Shown here one piece after another: positions 49,574 to 60,429 of a stretch of DNA of 64,000 bases. The translations under genes and the position numbers were made by a program. The stretch covers positions 1,302,001 to 1,366,000 of the forward strand of contig WHUZ01000006.1 in the NCBI GenBank assembly GCA_015179045.1. Direction: 5' to 3'. The notes beneath the pieces are model-generated. The model was not told where the DNA came from. It saw only the letters and a list, made by a program, of their open reading frames with translations, and did not search any database. Origin of the DNA: Kalaharituber pfeilii (taxonomy: Eukaryota; Ascomycota; Pezizomycetes; Pezizales; Pezizaceae). Positions within the stretch are counted from its first letter, which is position 1, and the number at the start of each line of letters is the position of its first letter.

Positions 49574-50990
49574 CACTTTATTTTGTCTTGTACATTATTT
49601 CTTCTTATCTCATCTTTTTCACTTTTATACCTCGTTGATCTCAGAGCTGGGCTTGTTTATTTATTATTGGAGTATTAGGCTCTTATCATGTAATTTGCCA
49701 TGTCAAGTTTAAGGAGAGGGTTTACGTGAGTTTTCAAACAATCCACGGAATGATGCTTTCCTCAAACTTCCGACAAAACCTCTTGTTTGCAGCTTCTTAT
49801 GCCTATATTGGGTTGGGCATTTGAAATTATAAGCACTTTTTCACTTTGGGCATTAACACGGGATTTTCTTATTTTTTTTCTATTTCACTTTTTTCCTTCC
49901 TCGTCTTTTCCTTCTCTTGGTTTGGGTTCATTTCGCAATTACGGGTCAGCTTTGTGTCTGGTTGGGTATCATAATGTAATTTCCCATATTATCTTTTCTA
50001 CTAACCACGAAAAATTCTTCTTTCTCTATTTTTTTTATTCTCATTTTGTTTTTCTGTTTTTTATTCTTGTCCATTTGTTACAGAGAGATGGGCTTAGTCA
50101 TTTAGGGTATATGATAAAGTTATTACGGGCGTTAACATTCCTCTTTCTTCTCGTCGTTTCCTTTTTCCCGTCCCACATTTCTCTTACTTCCCTTGGATTT
50201 GCCTCAAGTTGGTATCTACGGGTTGTGAAACTTTTTTCCCCCCCTTCTTTGTATGTATTTTGTATGAGTTGCTATGTGATTTTTTGAGGAGAGTTTGTAA
50301 AGAAGGAATGAGCGGATCTCAGTTCTTTGTTCAATTCATAGAAGTTGGAATGAAATGACAAATTTGATGGCTCCACACAGTACGGTCGAGTATTAAGTGA
50401 AGATTACCCGCAAATACCATGAATGTACCTGTCCATTTCCCGCGCACACTGAAAGCAGCACAGTGTATGCATTGACTACTCGACATGGTAATGGCCCTGA
50501 CTTCCTGTTCTTCACTTTCTTGGGCTTTTATTGCTTGATACCTTAAAGCAACAGCCTACCACACACCATTCTAACGGGTTGTCAGATTCATGGGAAAATG
50601 GAACGACTCGATCCTCTGAAAGTAACTCTTTCGGTGCCTTCACCGAGCGCCCCCGAGCGGGACACGATACCCTCAGCACAGTAGCCGGAGGTGACCAAAT
50701 TGATCTATCCCCAAGATAAGTGTACTTTGCTCCTTAACTCAGTTGGGTAGTTCTTGCGTCTCAGCCCCACCTGTTACCCTACTGCAGGAGTTACACCAAG
50801 TCCCTATCTCCGTTCATGACTGGATGGGCTGCAGCTGATAGTAATCCAAGAAACTCCCGTGGCTACATAGCTATTGAAGTTATCAGTTCCTGTCAGAATA
50901 CATAAACCCTGGCTCTTGACATTCCGTGATTGCGTTTTAGCGACCAATTTCACGCACTTGCTTTTCCAATACTCTGAATACCCATTGAAA
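49574..50990. other. gene-free stretch after SET1
   Basis: T-rich 3' region followed by the SDR promoter. The 166-codon frame at 49787-50287 is Phe/Leu/Ser rich because of T-rich sequence and is not accepted as a gene. Confidence 0.5.
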
Positions 50991-52218
50991 ATGTTCATGC
51001 TGCGAAGAAACCCATTGGCACTGGCATCTCGAGCTGCTGTATTAAGAAGTTTGCAGCAGCAGCAGCGAGGACTTCAGAGTGCCCCAACGCTTCCAGAATT
51101 CTCTTTAGTGGGGAAAACATGTGTCGGTAAGTTTAAATGCACAATTATCCAATGAGGATTTATGTAGAACTGATATTTCAATCTCGCTGTTTAGTTACTG
51201 GGTATATCTCTCAGCCAGGCTCCTAAGTACTTGCTGCATTGCAGAGAGTATGATTCTAATTCATTCTTCCTTATAGAGCGGCTCGTGGTCTTGGTAGGGA
51301 ATTCTTGACGGCGTTTTCCCTGTCCGGAGCGAAAGGTGCCTGTATAGACCTAAACCTCGAGGAAGGCGAAAACGCTATTAACGGTATTCGTACTGAGGTC
51401 GCTGCCCATTTCGCAAAAAGTGGGGCAACAATGGGTGTCCCGGAATTACGAGCCTATCAGTGCGATGTAACCCAAGAAGGGCAGGTGAAACGGACATGGG
51501 AAGCTCTCGTTCAGGACTTCGGAGGCAAGGTTGATGTGCTTGTAACAGCGGCAGGAGTTGTGGAGAACATCAAAGCAGAGGACTATCCATTGGACAGATG
51601 GAAGTGGTTAATGGATGTAAGTATAGTCTTGGATGCCTTGTTCTTTAGAGCTAACCGTATGGATAGGTCAACGTGAATGGAACATTTTTATTCGCAAGAG
51701 AGGCAGGAAGGCATATGATTGCGAACAAAACTCCTGGGTCAATTATTATGATTTCCTCTATGTCTGCGTTGATTGTGAACCGCCCACAGCTCCAATCTGC
51801 ATACAATACTGTGGGTATCCCAAATATGGATTGATTCCAGCCTTGTGATAGATTTACAGACTGACAAAACCCAGTCCAAAGCGGCAGTAAGCCAATTAAT
51901 GAAATGCATGGCAGTTGAATGGGCCCCATACAACATACGTGTCAACGCTCTTTGCCCTGGATATCAACTTACTCCACTGCTCAAAAGCATTCTTGCAAAG
52001 GAGGGAGATCTGTCCCAAGAGTGGAAGGATCTTACTCCCATGGGGAGGCTTGGTGATCCCAAGGAACTGAGAGGGCCGATTGTGTTCATGGCAAGTGATG
52101 CTAGTAGTTTCATGACTGGGCACGACTTGGTATGTATTCTAGCACGTTTGAGTCTATTGAAGTTGATACTAACAACAGCCATGCACAGACTGTTGACGGT
52201 GGCTATACTGTGTGGTAA
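50991..52218 (+). CDS. short-chain dehydrogenase/reductase, probably mitochondrial
   Basis: NAD(P)-dependent oxidoreductase of the classical SDR family, closest in style to fungal polyol or sorbose-type reductases; the substrate is not determinable. Six exons (50991-51126, 51195-51201, 51277-51616, 51667-51810, 51875-52129, 52189-52218) give 303 residues. The N-terminal MFMLRRNPLALASRAAVLRS, followed by a Gln run, looks like a mitochondrial presequence. The cofactor motif TGAARGLG spans the junction after a 7-nt microexon. Other landmarks are CDVTQ, VTAAGVVEN (NAG-type motif), the catalytic Ser in IIMISSMSAL, YNTSK (Tyr about 207, Lys about 211), CPGY, and the C-terminal TVDGGYTVW. The last exon is 30 nt. 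Confidence 0.92.
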
Positions 52219-54743
52219 TGAGATAACTGCAGCACTTGTGAATGTGAAGATGCAATGTGCAGAATGCTGGATGGGTTTATCAAGGGGTAACCATGCGTGA
52301 AAAAGGATTCCTTTTGTCCCCCATAGGTCAAGGCATTAATGAAAATTGCAAGAAAAGTTTCTTACAAAAATGAGTGTGTACAAGACTCGAGTTGGACCTT
52401 TCTCGTCTAGTCAAATTCTAACGTTTAAGTTCCGCTTATCGATAAGCCTGAGGCTCTGCGGCAAAAAACCTGCACATACGTAACTTGATGTGTCCCCTCA
52501 GGCCACACGCTGTTGCGCCGTTCATTCTTAACTTCAAAATGTTTCCACGGCCTGTATAGTTCGCTGATATCAACCCCACTAAGTAATCCTTTCAAACACT
52601 ATCTTCCCCTTTTCGTTTGATCTCCAAAACGGGAACTGTCGACACTGCAACTTCGACATACTACTATCTATCTCCAAAGGTTCAACTTGACAAAACTCAA
52701 TCCCGTCAGTAGCACATGATGAGTCCCGCTAACCAAATTCAGGTGATTATGATCGGTGCCTTATACAGAGGGTTTGTATGTGAAAGACCGAGATGTAGAT
52801 ATATCTGGACAGCAAGAACCGTCATGCCAAAAACCGCAAGCGTTGTGTAGGTGTAACCTAAATCACCTCCATTTTACAACCACCAAGCTCAAGACCTAAG
52901 CCTAACCAAATACATTCATCATAGACGAATTCAAGAGTTAAGAGCCCTTGTTGCTCTACAGAGACAATTCGGCTGCAAGTGCGGTGACATCGCGGCTAGA
53001 ATGTCACACAAAACTTGTCAAGTAGGACATTGCTGTGATGACAAGACGATCGTTAAAGGCTTGGAACAAGAAACAGCTTACTGCTGCTGGAGGTTCTAAA
53101 TAAGGAACCTACTGGGCGGCTTGCCGCAGTGTAAGAGGGCGCACTCGACAAGCCCTTACGTGTTCTCGTCATCTTCGCATGCCGGGTAAGTATGCAGGTA
53201 CAGTACCGCTTCCGCATCCTTAGGATTTACTACTTCGGGTTGGGACCGAGAGTGGAGCTGCAATGTGCTTTTTTTATGTAACCGGCGCCTTATGTGATCT
53301 CTAAGCAATTGTGCTTAGCGAGCTGAGGGTAATCTGTATGCGTTGTAGGACGGGTTTCTATGTGGCACAGATGCGTGCCATTCTCATGCCAACGAAGATT
53401 CAAGGCTCGCGACGACTCCAGGCGCGCTATCATATATTCAGAAGAAGTCCAAGAAGCATTAATTCACAGTGCAGAAGGTTTTGTTCACGGTAAAGGAATT
53501 CAAACTTGTAACCGCGCTTCACCAAGCTGCAGGCGGTTCAGCTAGCACAAGGGCGGCTCCTAGCGCGGCGTCGCCTTTGCCGGTTGCAGTTAGCCAAGGC
53601 CAGAGAAGGTATAGGCTGTTGGTACCTGACTTTAGCTGGTTATTTGATCTGTCTCAGTACCGGATCGTGTTCAGCGCTGCCCCTTGCTGCTTCCGCTGCG
53701 AACTGCAACGGTGCCTGCAACAATGGTACCTGATCCTGCCTGCCACGAAGGAACACCCGCAATTTGCGGCCGCAGTACCCCAGAGGTAGGGAATAGGGAA
53801 AGGGTAAATTACACTCGGGCTGCTGGGAATGAGATACGGCAATAGATATGGGAAGCAAATATAATGCGCTGCAACGTATCACATTATACGCTACTGTGCA
53901 GTCGTTTTATTTGATTCCGCCATCTAGGGCGGCGCATATAACGGCGTAATCCAGTGGAGCTCCTTACCTCGCCAGCAGAACTTGCAGGCCCACACAGGCT
54001 CACTTTGTAGAGTACGGAGTAGACAGCCCGGGCTACGTGGAAAGAGGGAAAGAGGTCGTTTTGCTGCGCACCGCCAGCGGTCCCGCCGAAACGCCAGCGG
54101 CCGACGGGCGGCAGGCTTCGTGTGCGTGGGGGGGGGGGGGGGGGGAGACGCTAAAGGCGGGCGACCGCAATCGAGATAAGTCTCGGGGCCGGGAGGCATC
54201 CACAACTCGCGCCCCCTCTGGCTCTCCATCGCCGCTGGCGTAGGTATGCTTGCTGCGTGCATGCAGCGACGTGCGGCCAGCATCTCGCGGCCTGAGAGGG
54301 CCAGACGTCGCACGCTGGCCGCCCGAGGGCTCTTCGGCTGGTCACGACGAATTTAAGCAACTGCGAGCAGCCAGGGCCGGCGCCAGCTCTCGTTGCTGCC
54401 TCTCCGCGTCCTGACACTGACACCCGCGCTGCCTCCAGCAGCCCTCCACGCTGCTTGCACCTTGAGTCCCCTCCATCCTGCTAGCAAGGGCGTCCTGGCT
54501 GCTCGTTCCTCGCCCCCTCCTCCCCAGCGCTGCCCCATTGCATTGGGCCCCTGGAGGCATTATAGACACACGCCAGGATAGTGCCTGGGTAAGGGACAGG
54601 CGGATGTGCTACTGTACACCGTACGGCGTACGTGTCGACTGCTTCAACTGAAGCAAATCTTTCCCGCGGGCGGATCATTTCACAGACGCAGCACATCGAT
54701 CTCATGAAAAAAAGAAAAGAAGAAAAAGGAAAGAAAGAAAGGG

Positions 54744-54783
<40 letters not shown>

Positions 54784-55244
54784 GAAAGAAAACGAACACA
54801 TCAAAGTGCACAGAATCTCGCCCGTGACAGGCCCGGAAATCCTCGCGGCCCCCCTCATCCCCTTGGCCATTAAGTAGCGGCGGTTCTGCTCTCCGGATTC
54901 CTCCCCCCCCACCCCTGTTTGCCGGTGCTTTTGCAAGAATAAAGCATCTACTTTCCCCCTCTCGCTCGTCCCCACCGCCCACCGCCCACCCCCACCGCCC
55001 CCGACCTTTGGCGGCCCTACCTAAGTTTCGCTCATTTACAGGGCCTGCCTGCAGTAATACGTTAGTGTCTGACATCCTCATCATCATTCATCACCATCTC
55101 CCGGCAGCAAGTGTGTGTGCCCTTTCGCTCCCCCGACTCTCTCACCCGCGCTTGGAGAGCAGCACTAATCAAAGACTTCTAGAAGCAAGGAGTGTGTCTC
55201 AAATTTTGAGCTGCAAGGGTTCTCTGACCAGCAACCGCGGTACC
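52219..55244. other. gene-free 3-kb stretch
   Basis: No convincing gene. It contains a G run of 18 (54128-54145), an A tract of about 33 (54747-54780) and GC-rich sequence that is probably promoter and leader of the RhoGAP gene from about 54900. Short frames at 53469-53789 and 53924-54313 lack domains or splice support. Confidence 0.5.
54747..54780. repeat. poly-A tract
   Basis: About 33 consecutive A preceded by A/G-rich sequence from 54705, roughly 465 bases upstream of the RhoGAP start. Confidence 0.9.
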
Positions 55245-57287
55245 ATGAGTGGCCGTGTAAAGAACCTGCTCTTGGGCAAAAAGGACCCATCCGCCCAGAA
55301 GCATTCCGATGAAAATTTCCAAGGCAAGAAGCGCTACAAAGATATTAACGAACTACCACAATCTCCCCGATCTCCAATATCACCTGGATTCTTAATGCAA
55401 CCTCTCAGAGACCACCTTCCACCTCTATCAACATCACCGCATCCTCCAAGAACCAGCAGCTCCCAGAAATCAGTCGCAAGTTCGACAATGAATCCACAAT
55501 CAACGGTCTCTCCCTTTATTACAAACTCTGGGCGACGAATTGATACAGAACCCACAATAGCTGAAGAGAAGCCATCCCGGGAAGTAACAGGCGGAAAATC
55601 ACAAACTTCTGAAAAGTCCTCCATATTCAAAACTCGTCATGGCGCGGATACTCCTCCAGAGTCTACACGTCCATCGCCTAGCAGGTCATCATCACAGGAT
55701 GGAAAAGAGGGGAATTTTATGAATAGAGTAAAGGCTTCTCGGCAGGCAGCCCAAACATATGGTGGGAAAGCAGCAAAGATTACAGCTAAAGCCACATCGA
55801 CGACTGCAAAAGCTCTTGGAGAGAAAGGCTCTAAAGCGTGGGATAAGATCAAAACTAAGGCCAAGTCCAACAGGGAACCGCAGCATATCGTACCACAGTC
55901 TCAGTACTTGTCAAATTTCAAACCACGAAAAGCGAAGAAACCACCTATTGATGTTTGGGGAATGAGCTTAAAGGATGCGACACTACGAACAAGAGTTATT
56001 AATGAGATGTCCTCAGAGGCTGATTCTGCAGCATACTGGACACCAGCAGTAGCTTTTCGTTGTCTGCAGTAAGTTTACCCTACGTTTATTCTACGTCCGT
56101 AGTGTAGGCTAATTGATCTTTTAGATACCTCAATGTTCACGGGCCACAAGAACTTGGCTTATACAGAGTCTCTGGGAGCACAGCTGTTGTGGATGAAATG
56201 AAAGCAGACTTCATCAATCGTCAGTAGAGGCCCTCAATTTTCTTGTAACAAGCATCTAATGACATACTTCTTAGGCCATGATGTTGATATTTCGCTTAAT
56301 CCACCAAATGATATTCACACAGTCACATCCTTATTGAAGGGATATTTCAGAGCATGTAGGTCTTAGTTCTTTGCACTTTCTTCTGTTCTTGCTGACATTC
56401 ACCTTACAGTACCTGATGCAATTTTGCCTGCAGAAATTCAAAAGAAAGTGTATGAGCAATGTAAAGACTTACCTGACAAAGAGCTTCCTCCACAATGCTT
56501 TCTCGACGAGCTGTCCCAATTACCGCCCTACAATTATTACATGCTATACAGCTTGTCTGCACATCTTAGCAACGTGAACCGTCTATCAGACGTCAACAAA
56601 ATGAACCTCTCAAATTTGGGCATGATATTTTGTTCCACATTGCGAATTGATAGGTTTTGTTTTAACTGGTTAGTTGGTCACTGGGCGGAATGTTGGCAAG
56701 GGTGTTGGACAGAGAAGGGTGAGTTAGAAAGAACAGACCCAGAACAGTACAAAAGGCATATGGAGAGCCTCTCTGCTAGAAATTCACCTGCTGCTACCTT
56801 TGATACCCACTCTTCAGCTCCATCTTCTCCAGCGCCGTATAGTACAGCGCCTCACACTCCTGTGCAACCATCTCTGCGATCGCAACAGACTCCAGCTCAA
56901 TCACCACATATTGCGCAATCACCGCTCTCCAATAATTCGCAGTCAGTTGGGTGTGCTAATTCACCGGTGTTCAAGCGCACAGCGTTGACTGTTGGGTCAC
57001 AAACTGGTACACAATCAGTGCCACCAACTCCTAGGAGTCCTAGAAGTCCAAGGGAACCACCAACATCAGTTCCAACTCCGACAACACCATATACGCCAGC
57101 AAGTTTCACCATGGGAGATGATAAAAGGATGATGGTGCACTCTACATCGGATATTATCGCTGATTATGCACATGATGACGAGGCTGAAGCGGAGCCCGCC
57201 AAAGTCAGCAAGGGCAAAGAAAAGGAGAATGCGCTCCGTATTATGAAACCAGAATCCCCAAGATTCCCTCGAACCCCCGAACTATGA
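55245..57287 (+). CDS. RhoGAP-domain protein
   Basis: GTPase-activating protein for a Rho-family GTPase. Four exons (55245-56068, 56125-56219, 56275-56355, 56410-57287) splice in frame to 625 residues. The first 230 residues are disordered with SP sites. A Lys/Ala-rich helical stretch (KAAKITAKATSTTAKALGEK) precedes the domain. The RhoGAP domain spans about 265-450: DVWGMSLKDATLRTRV, the Arg finger in LGLYRVSGSTAVVDEM, PPNDIHTVTSLLKGYFRALP, and NKMNLSNLGMIFCSTL. The C-terminus is Ser/Pro rich with RSPRSPREPP. The ATG at 55245 has a good context (ACCATGAG); the frame is open further upstream but that part looks like leader. A coding-like Ser/Pro frame continues one frame away after the stop, to 57604. 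Confidence 0.9.
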
Positions 57288-57604
57288 TTGAGAAGAATGA
57301 AGCTGTTACAGTAAATGAGATTGAGCCATTTCGGATTGAGAAGCAGGCGGTGACAAAGCAACAAACCTCGCAACAACCGGAATTAAAACTGGAGGGAGTT
57401 GCGATAGAACGTTCTCCCAGCATTGGCCATTCTCCAAGGGCTGACTCTCCAAAGTCAAGGCCTCCGAATATTCGGGTACCGCCACCGACACATGCCGATT
57501 CACCAAAATCATCCACTTTGCCTGTGGGTCTGCAATTGATGCTTCCACCACTTACCCCCATGAGTCCATTGATAGCAACAATGGACCACAGCAGCAGTTC
57601 GTAG
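57288..57604 (+). other. possible C-terminal extension of the RhoGAP protein in another frame
   Basis: Directly after the RhoGAP stop, another frame stays open for 106 codons and has the same character as the annotated C-terminus: charged, then SP-rich (ERSPSIGHSPRADSPKSRPP), ending SSSS. One extra C in the C5 run at 57274-57278 would fuse it to the RhoGAP frame. Confidence 0.45.
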
Positions 57605-57908
57605 AACATTCATGACCATCGGCGATAGATTTCTCATTTTTGTGCATCTGTTCTTGTTTTGGGATAAAAGTATGACCTTCGCAGTAGGTTCCGGCTACAG
57701 CCTACAAATACAAAATCCTCGGGAAAATACCCAGAGCGCCTTCCAGGTCGCATTCTTTGCTGCGCAAGTATGTGCTGGAGGAGGTCTTGGGGCATCTGTA
57801 CACGACGCGTGTGTATGATGTGAAGGGCGGGTGGAAGTTTGTACTTGTCTGGGCTTTTATCACGTTAACACGTTTTTTCGACATTACTCTCTTATTTCTG
57901 TTTATGCC

Positions 57909-57945
<37 letters not shown>

Positions 57946-58232
57946 CCTTTTTGTGTGCTTCTGTCGTTTTACTCTGGAGTTCGTTCTATATACGTGTGTG
58001 CGCGTCTTGATTATAATTCACTTTCCTCCTCTGCCTTGATGTTTTTTCCTTTGTGGTGTCTTCAAATTCTGTATACCCCATTCTCAGTTTTCTTATTTAT
58101 GGGCCGTTATTACACATTTTCATACTTCTCTTATTTCTTGTCTTTTTTTTTACTTCTCTCTTAATCTTATAATACCTTAATTTCCTCACCTTTAGTTTTT
58201 GCTCCGGGATAATGCTACTTTTTTCTGTAGTA

Positions 58233-58267
<35 letters not shown>

Positions 58268-58925
58268 GTTTTGAGTGTTTCTATGAGTGTGAGTGTGTAT
58301 AGTTGTGTGCTTTTATGTAGAAGCTTGGGGATTGGATGCTACGGGATAATTAGGCCGGAGGTATGATAAAGGTTGGCAGGAGGTCGAAGAATGGAGGTTC
58401 GCTGTGGGGAGGGTGGAGGATTTGTGGATTCTGTGAAAATAAGGAAATGGCATATGAAATTGAATAGACCAAAAAAAAAAAAGAGTTATTGATTTTTTGT
58501 TTGATTTGTTATTGAAAATCTTTTTCATTGGCCCATTAATGTGTGTTGGTTGTGTGGTTATAGTTGTCTGTAGGAGGGACCTACTAACCCTCAACTGGTT
58601 AATAGTCCGAGGAAGTACTTGAACTCATACCTTCTGTAACAAAAGAGTATAACGTGTGCTAAAGAAGTTATTACGAAATGCAGTTGTCTTATAAAACAAT
58701 AGAATAATATAAAATAAAATGAAATAAATACCATTGTTGACGTTGATGGCTTGCATCTTTTTGTTCTGGCCTTTCATTCCCTCAATGGAATGAAAATATT
58801 GGTTCTTCAACATGGAGTAAACACTTACTTAGCCAAACGATGCCAACATTGTAATTTGTACACGGAAAACATACATGAATGAAATCCTGTCCGGCCACGG
58901 AATGCGGGAATGTCCCTATAATGAG

Positions 58926-58957
<32 letters not shown>

Positions 58958-59230
58958 CCCTACATAGACTTTGTAGCATATTGTACAGTACATATAATAA
59001 CATTCCCATCTCATGCAGACTACCAGAACTAGACTTTCCTAGGCATGTAAACAGAAAAAAATAATAAAACGCCAGAAAAAGGAGAAAGAGGGCCAAAGGC
59101 AAAGGAAAGAGGATGAAAACAGGTCCAGATGAACGCAGCTTTTACTTTTGGCCGTTATCAATGGCTACTCGAATGCCGAAGTCAACACCAAGGGAAACAT
59201 TGCTACCACCCTCCCAACATAGCGGTGCCA
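57605..59230. other. convergent intergenic region with T tracts
   Basis: Between the 3' ends of the RhoGAP gene (+) and RRS1 (-). T runs of about 34 (57912-57945), about 29 (58237-58265) and about 30 (58928-58957). No gene seen. Confidence 0.5.
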
Positions 59231-60083
59231 TTACTTCTTCCCTTTCTTCCTCCCCCCTACCCCCGAGCTCTTCGCCCCAAGCCCAGTTCCTAACAACGCC
59301 CCCTTTCCCTGATTCCTCAAATTCTTTTTCATTTGCCTCTCGTTCTTCCTAATCCTCTCCAACTTCTCTTGTCTCGACATCGCCCTCGGATTATCCGGAT
59401 CCACCTCCTTGCCGTTCTTGGCAGACTTTGTCGACTTGTCGTTGACTTCCACAAGCCACTGGTTTTCCTCAGCCTTGTTCTTGCCCTTATAGCCCCATTT
59501 CGGTACCCATTCGCCGGAGGCTTCGTCGTAGACGAGCTTGCCGGTGCTGTTGGTCTTGGATTTGCGGATGCCTTTCTTTTTGGCGAAGAGCTCCCTAGAA
59601 GAAGAAGAAGAAGAAGAAGAAGAAGAAAGGGCATTCATTAGTCTAGGATTTGGGGGAGGGGAAGAAGGGCTAGTACCATTTCGTGGGCTCCTTCGGCTTC
59701 GGCAGCGGTTTCTCCCGAGGGAGAGATGTGACGGGGTCAGGCAAGACGACGAAAACACCCTCGGGCGTGGACTTGAGTGGAACTGTGGTTAGGACCTGGT
59801 TGATAATGCATTGCGCACCGTCGCGGGCTGTGGCGGAAAGACAGTCTTCGACGGAGGTTGAGTAGGTAGTCGGGTCGAGAGGATTGGCGTCGAAGGCGGT
59901 AAGCTCGCCGAGGTCGAATTCGAGGGGGATCGGTTTGGTGACGGTGACCGGGCTGTGATAACGGGGGGGGGGGGTTAGCATGGAACCGGAGAGAGAAGGA
60001 GGGAGCGCGGGGGGTGGAGTGGGCGCATACAGCTTCGCAGGCGTGTCGGAGGCTGCAGCAGCAGCTGCTGCGTTGAGGGCCAT
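59231..60083 (-). CDS. RRS1: ribosome biogenesis regulator RRS1
   Basis: Nucleolar assembly factor that, with Rpf2, recruits the 5S RNP (uL18, uL5, 5S rRNA) into pre-60S particles. Three exons (60083-60031, 59952-59677, 59594-59231) splice in frame to 230 residues. Landmarks are PVTVTKPIPLEFDLGELTAF, PLPKPKEPTKWELFAKKKGI across the second junction, and KLVYDEASGEWVPKWGYKGK. A basic tail follows (MSRQEKLERIRKNERQMKKN, then RNQGKG, ending GGRKKGKK). Intron 2 contains an AGA/TTC trinucleotide repeat (about 59598-59630 on the + strand). The minus-strand frame is open far upstream, but the family begins near the chosen Met. The gene is divergent from mS29 across 346 bp. Confidence 0.93.
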
Positions 60084-60429
60084 TGGTGCTGCCGCTTGCT
60101 TCGATGCGTGAGAGGCGGAGGGTTGGCGGCGAGCAGCGCGGGGCACCTGGGCAGCGGGTCGATGCTGTGTATCTCGCAAGCGCGGTGGGGGTGGCGGGGC
60201 GGGACGGGGACGCTGCGTGCAAGCGTCTCCCGCGGCCTCTCGTGACAGTCGGCGGCCCGCAGAGAAAACATTGTAACTCTTGGCGCCCGCGCCCGCACGC
60301 ACGCGGGCAGAGCCGCACACCGGACACCGGACGCCGCCCCCCAGCCCACACCCGCCCCACCCCAGCGGGAACGCAGCTACGACCGCCGCCGCTCGCAAGC
60401 CCTCCTTCCCCAGTCTCCAGCCGACAGCC
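60084..60429. promoter_or_regulatory. bidirectional RRS1 / mS29 promoter region
   Basis: A 346-bp GC-rich spacer separates the start codons of RRS1 (-) and the mitoribosomal mS29 gene (+). CCGGACACCGGACGCC-type short direct repeats lie near 60320. No TATA box is evident. Shared control is inferred from geometry. Confidence 0.5.

Noticed and set aside
49787..50287. 166-codon open frame after SET1
   Set aside because: Composition is Phe/Ser/Leu from T-rich 3' sequence; no motif, no splice partner, and it starts without convincing context.
55008..55244. In-frame N-terminal extension of the RhoGAP protein
   Set aside because: Pyrimidine-rich, without domain character; the ATG at 55245 has better context and starts the ordered sequence.
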